A stretch of DNA of 64,000 bases from Lithospermum erythrorhizon (Eukaryota > Streptophyta > Magnoliopsida > Boraginales > Boraginaceae): contig JADFUC010000569.1 of assembly GCA_019722365.1 (NCBI GenBank), positions 1 to 64,000 on the forward strand. The letters run 5' to 3'. The translations under genes and the position numbers were made by a program. Of the stretch, positions 25,261 through 37,379 are shown one piece after another. The notes under the pieces were generated by a model. That model worked only from the letters and a program-made list of their open reading frames with translations, was not told where the DNA came from and did not search any database. Every line of letters starts with the position of its first letter. Position 1 is the stretch's first letter.

Positions 25261-25835
25261 TGAAGAGTATAAAGTTTAATGTATCGACATACAATCTGTG
25301 GTTTAATTGATAGTATCAATTACTTTAGTAGTTAAGTTATTCACAAGACAAGTGGTGCACCGATAGACTAAGGTGGAGTCACGGTGTGAAAACTACATCA
25401 CTTGTTCAGGGTACAAAACGGCTCGCAAGATGAGAGCAGGGGGGAGGGAGTGTAATAATTGAGTAGTTATTACCAATTTCGAAGCATATCAGGCCCAAAG
25501 TGAATTAGTTAGAGCTCGAAAAATTATGAAAAAAAAGGCAATGCATTGTTGATTTACACGTACTGGGAAACGTCGTCTCGTGGATACAAATGAGGAGGGA
25601 GGACCAGGACACTTAGTATGAAAAAGGCAATGGTATTGTTGATGGGTGGAAATGAAAAGCAGCTGCAGAGATGTGGGAGAAAGGACACTTAGTCGGACTG
25701 ATGCAGATACTAGTAGTAGAGTGGTTTTGCCAAGAGGGGAATAAGAGATTATAAAAGAACAGGGTGTTGATTTTTCTGAAAGGATGGAGGTAGCCGACCC
25801 CAAACGGCCTCAAAGTTTTAGATTAAGCTAATTTG
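25261..25835. other. Upstream part of LINE or flank, no clear gene
   Basis: No domain is recognisable. It may include the end of a LINE ORF1 because the endonuclease reading begins immediately after, but the translated sequence gives no RNA-binding or zinc-knuckle motif. Confidence 0.35.
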
Positions 25836-26432
25836 TTGGAATTGTCGGGCCATCGGAAGTTCCCTGACAATTCGGGCTTTGAAGGACACTTGTCTTCTTC
25901 ATTCGTGGCTCAGGTTTTAATTTCAGTTTTATTATTGATCCAATTGGTCTGCCGGGAGGTATGGTTATAATGTGGAACAAGGAAAAGGATGTGCAAATTG
26001 AGAACTTCTCAGATTGGTATATTGGGGTACATTTTAATGAGAATGGGAAGCGGAAGTGGCTATGCATGTTTATTTATGCGAATTGTGATGATAGCCTTCG
26101 CAAAGCACAATTTGAGGTGTTTCGCATTTTAATACCCGATGATGATAGTGGTTGGTGTTTGATGGGAAATTTTAATGATATACTCAGTAAGGAGGAGAAG
26201 GAGGGGGTATAGAGAGGATGGAGGCGAGCATGCAAGTCTTCAAAGACTTCACTAGTGACTGTGAACTAGTGGATATTGGATTCGTTGGGCAGCCCTTTAC
26301 TTGGTGCAATCGTCGTGAGGGAAGACATGTGGTTCGACTCAGACTGGATAAAGTGTTGGGTAATGCTGCATGGTGTCTCCAATTCCCGAAGGCTGCGTGT
26401 TACCATTTAGCCATGACTGGGACGGATCACTG
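25836..26432 (+). pseudogene. LINE (plant L1-type) endonuclease fragment
   Basis: Translation over three shifted frames gives the N-terminal endonuclease of a plant LINE ORF2: WNCR-like start (NCRAIGSSLTIRALKDTC), then DPIGLPGGMVIMWN, then GNFNDIL at about 26164, WCNRREG at about 26308, and the catalytic-histidine box GTDHC at 26419-26433. This domain nicks target DNA for target-primed reverse transcription. A frameshift and stop occur near 26210, and the sequence is cut at the catalytic histidine codon by the LTR of element B. The RT part does not follow on the other side of B, where the junction appears deleted. Confidence 0.8.
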
Positions 26433-27360
26433 TGTTGGAAAATTTATGCAACTTGTTCATAAAAACATAAACAAATGCATTCAAAATCGTTTAAATGTAT
26501 ATAATCGAATTACAATAAAAATATGAATATGTAAATACGTATGAGAACGAGTACTTACAATGCAACGGATGCTCAAACTTTCTCTCACCAAGCCCCGTTG
26601 AACTCCCAATCTAATAGCACCTCACACAAAAGGTTGATGCCTCCACTTAGTCCACACCAAGAGCCATTAATCTCGACGTGATTAATTCATGAAAGAAATT
26701 GGACAACAAAATCAAAGTCAATGGAGAGAGAAGTGGCTACATGGTGGGAAGATGATTAGGTTTTCATCTTTTTTTCTCCTTTATATAGGCACACTCCTCT
26801 TTAACCCGAATAGCTTGACTCGTTAACTAACAAGCCTACTCGTTAAAACCGCTAACTACTTAATTGCTAACGAGTAACTAACAAGTCACTAATGAGCTCC
26901 ATTAGTCAAACCGTTAATTAATCTAAATGTTAATTAATTCAGTTTTGTCCAATTCTATATTTTACAATTATATGTAAAACTCTCGGACAACAGTATCTCG
27001 TTGATTTCAATCGCTCTCAATTTAGCAATCACGCATTTAATTTCATTCAGCGAAATACAACTCAACGCTATTGTACGTGGCAGAATCCTTCGGGCTTAGA
27101 TAATAAGAAATGTGGCACAATATAATTCTGGAAAGATTATTATTATTATTATAACGATTATGCAATGGGATCTAGCACCGCATAACCCCGATATTATCAT
27201 GAGTTCCTATTTAGTAATTTACAATTACTACTTCAGTCAACACTTAATTTGAGTAATCTCATTTAACTAAAACTAGTAAAATGAATTGTTACAAGAATTA
27301 AGTTGCAATCTGACATAATTATACAAATCAATATACACTCGACATTTGCAATTACCTACA
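26433..27360 (-). repeat. 3' LTR of copia element B
   Basis: On the plus strand it starts TGTTGGAAAATTTATGCAAC and ends ATTACCTACA. It pairs with 34482-35372, matching closely up to about 27293; the last 67 bp are absent from the right copy. It shares landmarks with A-family LTRs, such as TCTCATTTAACTAAAAC and the ATTATTATAACGATTATG block. Confidence 0.7.
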
Positions 27361-28238
27361 CGCCTCGGACGATTACTTTACAATTCCTTCATCAGCACTC
27401 TTAGTCACAAAGCAATCCATAAGAAGTAGTCATGAAACACCCACCACTTCTTTTACCTCGAGTTGAACTGGATCAGTACTCATGTGTCTCATAAACCACT
27501 CGGGCCCCAAACCTACTGGCAGGCCTCGAGATCTTTTAGTATATCAAGTGATCTTTTGGATAAATCCCTTATAATATATCAATACTTACTGCTATACTCA
27601 CTATATCACCTAACATATGCCGTTATAGTCCCCGCTTAAGGCAGACGTTTGACATAGTCAAAGCACACAACTTATATAACATAAGTAGTTATATACGCAG
27701 GTCTAAGAATCGTTAAACTTAAAAGTTCTAAGCAAATATCATAGGACACATATATACATTCTTTCTCATAATTTTGGTAAATGGCCAATCCAAATTCTTT
27801 AGTTATTCAAACGATGTACCCCATAAGATTGGTTCTGGCTTTTAAATGCTCCTACAATCCAAGAGAATCGATCATCAACTAATCACTATAAATGTCATCA
27901 AATGCTGTCGCCCAAACTATCAAGCAAAGATTTGAACAAGGAGGATGGCTATCTTATGTTTCTGCACTCAAGCATGCTCTCTTTATCAACACTTCCACGC
28001 TTGCCTCTCTAAAAACAAGATTAGCCTATGGATTTCATCACTTTCGGGGCCATTAATTTTCAATTAACGAGGATACAAATTGTGTTTCACTCAACGAGGA
28101 TACAAATAAAAGTTATATGCAAATTCTACATATATAAACACACATGCATAGTGAACAATTGGATTGACATATATAAGAAGTCATAATATTCACTTATTGT
28201 TCACATAACAAGAGAAGTACACTGGCTCCCACTTAACC

Positions 28239-30985
28239 CAACACCAAAGGCGACATCTGCCTAGATCAATGTTCACGATATTCGATATAGCTTTTGCCTC
28301 GATGCATTGGTTTGGTAACTGGCAGTAACATTAGCTCTCTCGCCGCTGGAACTTCTCCAAGACACTACTCCTCCACTTTGTCGCTTGAAACCGGCATCAA
28401 GCGCATTCGAAACTAATTTCAACTCTTCATTTTACCATATACCAAGAATGCATCTTTAGTTCTTTCGTATACTTCAAAATGTCTCATCGCAATCCAGCTG
28501 ACTCCGCCTCAATTAGCTTGATATCGCTAAGGCCACTTAAATAAAGATACGACACACGTCGCGCACAACATGACACATACACGATGGACCCTATGTGCGT
28601 AGCGTATGTACGCCCTTCATCCTATTCTCATCGCAAAGACTAGCCAAAGGACACCGCACTAAGCCGAGTTGAACTCCATTTCTCATGTGAGATTACCTTC
28701 TCTTAGAATCATTCATTCAACTTTGCAACACCTTATCGATATAAGTGTCCTGCGGAACTTTGCAACACCTTATTGATATAAGTGTCCTCGACAAAGTCCG
28801 ATCATCCGACTGGCCCGATCTCGATGAATTTTGATTCCGAAATATACTGCGGTTTCACCTAAGTCCTTCATCGAGAAACATTTAGTATGTCATCGACATA
28901 TAGGACTATAAATGTTATATAACTCCCACTCACCTTCTTGTATACATAAGATTCTTCTTCGTTTCTGATGAATCCAAAATCTCTGATTGCTTCATCAAAA
29001 CAAAGATTCCAACCGCGTGACGCCGGGCTGAAACCATAAACACCTCCTAGCCTACAAATCTTTCAGTCCTTTCTGGGGACACGTAAAGCCTGGAGGTTGT
29101 ATCATGTACACATCTTCCTCAAGATTTTCATTCAAGAAAGCGGTCTTTACATCCATTTGCCATATCTCATAGTCATGGAATGCAGCAATGGCTAAGATTA
29201 TCCGGATGGACTTAAGCATGCCTTACTCATAGCGAATAGGTTTTATCATAGAAAATTTCATGAATTTGCTTGAAACCTTCACAAGCCTAGCTCTCAAAAA
29301 CATGGACGCTTTCCGCCTTTGTCATGTTTCTTCTTAAATACCCATTTATATTCAATGGGGCGAACCTCACTGGTAAATCTAACAAGCGACCAAACCTTGT
29401 TTCGCATAATTTAATCCATCTCCGACTTCATGGCCATGAGCCATTTATCAAGATCTTTTGTTACTTATCGCCTCAAGTAGCGGTAGCCTGCCACTTTCAA
29501 TCATGAAAGTTTCTACCATACAACGGCTTTGGTTTTGACGATCTCTATTGGATCTCCTTAGGTTGGTTCCTCCACAACTTCTATTACGGATCGTTAATTA
29601 GGCCCTATGTGTGCTAAGACACTACCTCACAAGGTCACTGCCCTACACTAGGTGTATTGACAGTCGCTTCATCATATTGAGTTTTCTCAAGATGAACACC
29701 TTCACCTCTAGTCCTTCTAGATATATATTTCTTTACAAGGAACATTTCTGATCTAACAACGAATATTTTATTCTCATGCTCGTGTATAGTAACCAAATCC
29801 GCTTCTCTTCGATACCCACAAAGTAGAAGATTTATAAGATTTGGGTGCTAGTTCATCTTTTGTCAATTTCTTAACATGAGCCTCACAACCCCAAATCCTG
29901 AAAAAATTCAACTTGGGAAACTTCCCAAACCATAATTCATGAGGAGTTTTCTCTGCTGATTTAGTTGGATATATCTCCAGAAATTAACTAGTTAGATTAG
30001 ATAGGCTCATCATAGATCGAATCATGTCAAGCAAGGTTCGTTTTCCTTCCAAACATGCCATCAAAGTGTAGCATTCTCATCTGTAGAGTGAGCAAAACAA
30101 AACCACCCCTAAGATGATTATTGAACCTCATGACTCAAGCATTCTTTCCCCATCGCATCGTTAATCTTTTATAGTCTTGCTTCAATTGGTTTTGTACTTC
30201 ATTTTGAAATTCTTTAAATTTCTCAAAAGGATTCATGTTTTGTATCTCATGAGATAACATAATCATATCCATTGTAATCATCAAGAAATGTAATGGCACC
30301 AAGTAACCACCTCTCGCAGAATGTGTTCATCGGCCCACATACCCCAAATACAGATGATTCCTAATAAATCACTCGGCCTCTTTCATTGAATCCAAAGGAA
30401 GTTATGATTTGATCATTTTGCTCAAAGGCTGTACTAATTCATACTTATGGTATGATTCATTATCGAAACCGGCTACATTCCACCAAACTAAAGTTTCTTG
30501 GACAAGTTGTTCTTGTTTATAAGGACCTTATCCGCAATGTCATATTAAGCTGCTAAAGCTTCGTTCCTCATTAATGTTATGTGCCTCGATAGAAATGTCT
30601 AAAACATAAAGACCATTTTGGAGAGATGTATTACCATGCATTATACCATTTTTAGAGACTGGCAACGATTGAGATCAATTGAAAATGAAAAACCTTCATT
30701 GTTCAAAAACCGAAATGGAAATAATCCTGCTAAAAGCGGGTACACAGTAAATTTATTCAAATTTTAAAACACGGCCCATAGGCAAAATTCAAACTAATGG
30801 ATCCTACTGCCAGGGCTGCAACCTTCGCATCGTCCCCTTTACGTAGATCCATCTCTCCTCTTTCGAGTCCTTCTACTTGCCTGTAGTTCCCCACATCATG
30901 CGACACAAATTCCAGGGACTACGCCGTTGACAAAGACCCACACAAAGTGTAATTGTTGTACAAACTTCAATAACATGTATATATA
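28239..30985 (-). pseudogene. copia B pol remnant
   Basis: On the minus strand the protease-associated stretch GEMDLRKGDDAKVAALAVGS lies at 30790-30870. An integrase portion (ELWFGKFPKLNFFRIWGCEA) is at 29895-29960, RT with YKWVFKKKHDKGG near 29330, an intact YVDD catalytic box at 28889-28900, and RNase H remnants to 28240. A polypurine-like CTCCCACTT (minus: AAGTGGGAG) is at 28226-28234, just after the coding end. Frames are broken repeatedly. The 28235-27361 stretch that follows is the untranslated 3' region shared with element A. Confidence 0.85.
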
Positions 30986-31850
30986 CATATACCGTAGAAC
31001 AGTGGTCGCTAAACCATTCTTCCTATCTTCCAAGAACTTCTTGCAGGTCGACTTCCAGTGACCTAGGTTCCCACAAGAATGACATCATTCCTCCTTTCTC
31101 TCGTTTTCCCCGCCTATCATTCTGTAACCTTTATGTTTCTTCGAACCCTTAGCCTTATCATTGAACTTTCTTGTATTTCTTCTTTTTTGGACCACCAAGA
31201 TGTAAGAAGTAGGAGTTTCCTTTTAACCTTTCCCTGCATTCGCCTCAAAGATTCGTGATCATCTTATGCGCCTGCTGTGAGACAACTCAAACTTATGCAT
31301 AATAAATTATGACAAATCAAAGTAGAACTTTTGGTGGGAGAAATTTCAGATAAGTGCCCATACCGGCTCCTTCTCAAACACTAGAGCCCATGACATTGAG
31401 TCGCTCGACCAAGCCTATCATTTTAATGACACGTAGTTGTACCGTCTAAAGCTCATTGCCAATGCAGCACAAACAACGCCATATCTCTCTCATTTCGTTT
31501 TCCTTTTCAAAATAACTCATCGAAGCCGCATACGCTATATGCTTTCACCCCTCTCATAATCGAAGTTTGGAACGCAGTTCCATATTGGCTACATAAGACA
31601 TCGACATCTACAACATCGACTTGTACTTTTTGTATGCTTCATTTTCCTTATTACAAAGATTGGCCAGTCCTGAATGACCTTAGCGTTTCAACGATATTCT
31701 GCTCTTTCCCTCGCTTGAGAACAATCCTCAAGTTTCGAGACTACCATCAAAGTTCGAAGAGTTGCTTCAGACTTCTCAAGTGCACTGGTCAATTTCTAGG
31801 CGCTGTCAGTAGTCATTTCAATTCTACAAGAATAAGTATTTAATGACAGC
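30986..31850 (-). pseudogene. copia B gag remnant
   Basis: The minus strand carries an intact zinc knuckle CHSCGNLGHWKSTC (C-x2-C-x4-H-x4-C) within 31040-31085. Upstream gag sequence is recognisable only in short pieces between stops. The start codon is not secure. Confidence 0.65.
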
Positions 31851-34465
31851 AGTTTAGTAATCTATCATATCAAACACTTACAAAATAAATTGTAAAGTAA
31901 TATCAATATTCAAAATCTCACAAAATATATTTCTGGTGCAAGATCTACTATGCCGGGATTTCTATAAATGGCAACATCAAGATACTTTTGAAACCAACAC
32001 GCAGTAGGTTAACTAACCACCATGTGTAAACGCGCATGTAATCCTTGTGTTACTAGTATGCCTACGTGGACGCTACCAACAAGTGTATCACCGAGCCCAT
32101 AATATTAGTGGAAATCACCGTTAAGTAACCAATTAAACCAATTTAGTTTTACATTTGAACGAATATCCGGGAAAGTTCTCACAAGACATGGAAATCACTT
32201 CAACATGATCCATTATCATACGGTCGTTTTATTACTAAGATACCTCTCAAGCATCACAAGGTGCCCGTAATTCCTTGATAAGTCAGACATTATCTCCTTT
32301 TAAAATTGGTTTAATACGTGCTTGCTTAAATTTTACGAAGTAGATTCATATTCATATTAACATATATTTGTTAGAATCTAGTATGAATTTAATCGTGATA
32401 AACACCAATTCATACATCCCGAATTCTCAAAATAATGTAAATTAATCTAAACATGAAATAACAAATGTATGAATACAAGAATTCTTACATTTCAACGGAA
32501 GCGGATTGAACCTTACCCCCACGTAGTGCCTCGCCAGTGAAAGCCCCTTCAAGATCCTCTCCAAAACTTGTTCAACACCGATTTGCATGTCCTCTGGGGA
32601 CGCATTACCACCTCAAGTAGGAATTGAACCTAGAGCTCGAATCCTGCTGTAGTTTTGTGATGAATATGAATCAAAGATGGAAATCTTCCAATTTCTGTAG
32701 ATTTAAGTGGCGGGTTATTTCTTTTTCGAGTGGGCTGGTGTTTTGTGATTCTTGTTCAAGGAAACCTAATCCCTCTTTAAATAGCAAGTTCCAGGTAAAA
32801 TTCCACTCATAAATTCTAAGAAATCGCTTAACTCTCGTTAACTTAATTTTCAGACCGTTATGAACTCCGCTAATTAAATAACGAAAGTTGGCCATTAAAT
32901 AGTTGTTTTATTTTAATTAATCCCAATGTTTCAATTAAAATACTAACGAGTCACCATCGACAGCTTATCAAGTTATTCATCGATTCAATCAAGCAATTAA
33001 TAAACTTGCAAGTTTAACCAATCGATGTTCATCAACATATATACTTGACAATATAGCTTATCGAGAAATACATTTCTCAATATACAAGTCTCGCTTTTAA
33101 TTTCATTCATGAAATATTATTCGAATATCATCAGAGCAAAGGTGACCTTCTAGGCTCGTATAATAGTAAGTTGTATAATAATAATAATTGACCAATTACT
33201 ATTATTATAAGGTTTAATTTGAAGTAGCATCTAAAGAATCGCTCATAACCCCTTAAATTATCAGCGAGAACCCACACTAGTAATATACCATTATTAAGGT
33301 GAACACTAAGTTCCAAAGAATCACATTTAACCAACCCGGTAAATGAATCGATACATAATCAAGCCGCAATCTGGGGCACACAAGTGGAATCAATTTCATT
33401 GATTTCCAACAATATTTCGGTCCAACAGTTATCGCAATAATTATTTGATATATACACAAGACAATAATTATTACAATAATTATTTCATAAATACAATAAG
33501 ATAAATCTTGGTAATTATCTACATATTTATATACTTTTAACTAGATATTATTACAACATTTTATTTCTATTTCCAATAATTAAATACGTAAAGGACAAAT
33601 AATTGTAAAGGGACTATTGAATTAAAGTTATTATCACCAAAATTGATAATTACAATTATCATAACAATAAAATGATAATAATTCACCAAAAACAGAAATT
33701 AATATTTTAAAAACTGGATTAGGATTTTGTAACAACCAGTAATTCGAGGAAGAACGCCACGGATCTACTCACCATCGCCGCCCACCGACGACACGCCGGC
33801 CTCCCGGCCGCTTCCGCCCGCAGACGCAGTCCAACGGTGGTCGGGACCCCCTTTGCCACTGGATTGCTCGGGAGGGCCTCCGCAAGTTCGGGCGCCCATT
33901 TTAATTCACTTCCAATTTTTCTAATTCAACTAATTGTTTGAAAAAAACGATTTTGAAAGCTTTAAACTCATCAAACAATTCTCAAATTTAAATACAAAAT
34001 ATTCTCACAATTTCTTAAACTTTCTAATTGGAATTTTGTCAAAAACGTTTTCCAATAATTAATTATCCAATTAATACTCCAAATTTCAAAAAATTATTTT
34101 GGAATACTTAAACTATCTAGAAAATTATGAAAATTTTTGGACATTGTTCTTGTATCATCTGGAGTTCAGAGAAAAATCCATGAGATTTTTGGCACATTTT
34201 AAACGCCTCAAATCCAATTAAAACGTTTAGATTTCAATCAAAATATGTTTTTAAAACCCTTTTAATTCATAAAATATAAATCTAATTTCTAATCATCAAA
34301 ATCAGAACTATGATGAACTTGAATAACGTAAATATACATATAAATTCATGGATCAATTTTCATAACATATATTCATGGTCAAGAATATATAAACATGAAA
34401 ATGATATAAAATGTGTTCATACAACAAATTTTATAAAATGTAATCGAAATATAGACAATTTAAAC
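31851..34465 (-). other. Untranslated leader of element B
   Basis: Non-coding. It contains the inserted solo LTR (32369-33421) and a GC-rich island at about 33760-33900 that parallels the one in element A. Short open stretches here have no motif. Confidence 0.6.
32369..33421 (-). repeat. Solo LTR of the A family inside element B's leader
   Basis: The minus strand reads TGTTGGAAATCAATG... to ...TTCTAACA over 1053 bp and matches both LTRs of element A. It is bounded by ATATT at 32364-32368 and ATATT at 33422-33426, a perfect target-site duplication, with no internal element sequence. It inserted after element B and later lost its interior by LTR-LTR recombination. Confidence 0.9.
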
Positions 34466-34467
34466 AA

Positions 34468-34480
34468 GCTCATGATACCA
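34468..34480 (-). other. Primer-binding site of element B
   Basis: The plus-strand GCTCATGATACCA is the complement of TGGTATCATGAGC, close to the initiator-Met tRNA complement TGGTATCAGAGC, and lies one base inside the 5' LTR boundary. Confidence 0.8.
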
Positions 34481-34481
34481 C

Positions 34482-35372
34482 TGTTGGAAAATCTATGCAA
34501 CTTGTTCATAAAAACATAAACAAATGCATCCAGAATCGTTTAAATGTATATAATCGAATTACAATAAAATATTTAATACGTAAATATGCATGAAAAATCC
34601 AGTACTTACAATGCAAATGGACGCCACCAACATTTCTCTCATGAAGCCTCCGTTGAACTCGTAACGAATAGCACCACAAAAGGTCGATGTCTCCAATTAG
34701 TCCACACCAAGAGCGGTTGAATTCGCGATCGATTTCATAGGAATCTTAAGTATAATCGATTAACAAAAATCAAGCCAAACTCTTGACTTGGGATTTTGGC
34801 TATGAGAGGAAGAGGGCGGCATGAGGAGGGGGGAAGCGATTATTTGTGTTTCTTCTTTTTTTCTCCTTTATATAGCACACTCCTCTTAACCCGAATGACT
34901 TGACTCGTTAACCAACAAGCTCAACTCAAAACTCTAACTAATTAATTGCTAACGAGTAACTAACAAGTCACTAATGAGCTCCATTAGTCAAACCGTTAAT
35001 TAATTTAACATGTTAATTAATTTGGTTTCACATTAAATTTTATATTTTACACTATAAGTGTGGTAGCCTCTATCAGTATCCACATTTCAATCAACTCAGC
35101 AATTTAGCAATCACAATTTAATTTCATTCATGAAATAAAACTCAACGCCATTGTATGTGTGTGTGAACTTCGGCCTTTATAATAAGAGTCAGAGTGGGTC
35201 ACTATAATGACCATTATTATTATTATAACGATTATGTACGGATCTAGCACCGCATAAATCCCCTTTAAGCATATCAGCGAGTTCCTATTTATAATTCTTA
35301 CACTTACTATCATTAAACACTTAGTTTGAGCAATCTCATTTAACTAAAACTACTTTCAAATGAATTGTTACA
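34482..35372 (-). repeat. 5' LTR of copia element B (truncated at its start)
   Basis: On the plus strand it runs from TGTTGGAAAATCTATGCAAC to AATTGTTACA and matches the left LTR, except that the distal 67 bp are missing. Confidence 0.7.
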
Positions 35373-35982
35373 ACAATTGTCTAGAACGACCAAAGATAAT
35401 CTCCCTCCCCTACGTAAGACCACTCACCAAAGACATGTCGCAACATGAATATTTGCGAAATATAATTTTGATAGCTGCTCCCCCACTCCCATCACCAAAG
35501 ATGTCGCAACATGAAAAAAGGAGAGGAGATGGGGTGTGGAACTGTGTGATCAAAAAAAATTCTCACAAGTCTCCCCGCTTGGCCTTTGATATGACCTAGA
35601 AGTACTTTGCGAAATATGCGAGTTATTAATAAGATGAAATATGAACATCTGATGGATAATTTGGTCCTTTATATAAAAAATACAAGACAATTTATGTACA
35701 AATCAATAAAAATTGAGTATCTGTCTCAAGAAGTTTACATTCATATCAACAAAGCCAAAACTAATATAAATGATGCATTTCTGATAAATAGGAGAGCCCT
35801 TGATTTTAGAATTAGAAAACTCTAGTAAAAGTAAATATTCTCAAGACTGTACTTCTAATGTATAATTTTTATCCTCGTCTGAATGGGTATTCATGCATAG
35901 GGCATGTTTGATGGTTCTACTGCATTCGCAACATGTCTGCAAATAGATCAGGAGAAGTTACACATATTTTGTATACTTAAGT
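35373..35982. other. Unassigned DNA between elements B and D
   Basis: No recognisable gene. A short direct repeat, CACCAAAGA(CA)TGTCGCAACATGAA, occurs near 35425 and 35492. The LINE fragment left of element B does not visibly continue here. Confidence 0.35.
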
Positions 35983-36476
35983 TTCTCAAGTGGTCGTTCT
36001 CACACGGTCACATGAGCATGAGGGAAACATTCAAGCAGCTGTATTTATCAAGTTCAAATCTAAGAGTCTTTACATGGAGGAAGAGTTCAAACTAACTACG
36101 ATTAGAGTTATTAGTCGACTAGGATATTGTTTATATCAAGTCTAGTCGGATTGTGAGATAACTTCGTTTATATATAAGTAGTCATAATCCAAGTCACGCA
36201 AGAAATATTATTACATCGATTTGAGCATACAATAGTTAGCTAATTTAGTAGTAGTGTAAGTTCAAGATTGTAATCTTGAATTCTATTATCAATAAACATA
36301 GCTATTATTAGTGGTGGAGGTGAATCCTAAAACCACAAACCAAATTGTTTTTTTTCATTCTTGCTATTTGATCCCAGTTCTTGATTAATAAATATATTCT
36401 GGATCGACAATGTGTTCAGCTTATTAGGGTTTTTTTCGATAGACTTGTGATAGTCGTTAATCATCCATTAATTCCA
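35983..36476 (+). repeat. 5' LTR of copia element D
   Basis: It aligns with 44907-45412 from the block GAGGGAAACATTCAAG onward, including GAAGAGTTCAAACTAACTA, AATAAACATAGCTATTATTA and the end AATTCCA. The first 20-30 bp are too diverged to place the exact tip. Confidence 0.75.
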
Positions 36477-36481
36477 ATAAT

Positions 36482-36495
36482 TGGTATCAAGAGCC
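36482..36495 (+). other. Primer-binding site of element D
   Basis: TGGTATCAAGAGCC, an initiator-Met tRNA complement with one extra A, a form common in plant copia elements. It lies five bases after the apparent LTR end. Confidence 0.85.
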
Positions 36496-36509
36496 AAGGT
36501 TTCGAGACC

Positions 36510-37350
36510 ATGGGGGGAGACAAACCCAAGATGGTGTTGTTAACGGCTAACAATTACTCTATACGAAGCACAAGATGTCGATCGCTTGTACGTAAAACAA
36601 CTCGCTAAAACCATTCTAAGAAAAGTGAATAAACCGATGACTACATTCTTTACTAACATGAAATCGATAGAAGGTGTCTAGGGTTTATTAGAGTAAATAT
36701 ATTGACATTGGGGTGGACTAAATATGTTTCAGAATGCAAACAATGGCCTATGTGTTGTTGGGAGTAAATTATGTGCGATCAGATTTAACGTAGCACATCG
36801 GCTCACAAAGTGCCACCTGGGTGAGACACCGAGCAAATTAAGGTACCAAGATGGTCACTCGATCATGGAGCACCTTAATCAATTGAGAATCTATTTTAGC
36901 CAACTCACATCCATGGAGCTTATTGTTTCTACGGATGAAGTTCAAGCCTCTATGGCTACTCGACACTCTTCCGAATCACGTGGAGACATCAAGGTGTTCC
37001 TAAGTACATCATCACCGTATGGCACAATCAAGAAAAGAAGTCGCTTCTAATGCGATTTTTAATGAAGAACTACGGAGGGGAGGAACTCCGAGTAACAATC
37101 AAGAAGCAACTAATAATGACGCTGACATACGATCAAAAGAGAGGAAAGAAAGTTCAAATCTAACTTCAAAGTGGAAACCAAAAATACAAAGGATAAAAAA
37201 AGTGGGCGATGATGTCACTATTGTAACAAGCGGTTGGGTATTGGAAACTGAAAGTGCTATTCTTTCAAGAAAGACGCTGCCAATGGCACCTGGCCAACAA
37301 GAAATGACAACAATGTGGCTGGTAAATACAAGCGGGCGCATCTAATCACA
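36510..37350 (+). pseudogene. copia D gag remnant
   Basis: The start is ATG at 36510 (MGGDKPKMVLL). Typical copia gag (UBN2-type) sequence follows: the block SIMEHLNQLRIYFSQLTSME at 36861-36920, then TDEVQA, then the basic stretch NEELRRGGTPSNNQEA. CCHC-knuckle codons (CHYCNK...C) at about 37205-37260 are recognisable across shifted frames. There are several stops and frameshifts. Confidence 0.75.
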
Positions 37351-37379
37351 TTAGTAACAAACGAGGTCTAATATACTTC

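Larger units (their letters stand above)
26433..35372 (-). mobile_element. Ty1/copia retrotransposon B, minus strand, decayed
   Basis: Read on the minus strand: 5' LTR (35372-34482), primer-binding site, leader of about 2.6 kb interrupted by a solo LTR, gag with an intact CCHC knuckle, pol in copia order, 3' region and 3' LTR (27360-26433). Its interior is related along its length to element A, while its LTR belongs to a distinct subfamily. The 5' LTR seems to lack its first 65-70 bp, and no target-site duplication is seen, so a deletion at the right-hand junction is likely. Many frameshifts and stops exclude an active polyprotein. Confidence 0.8.
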
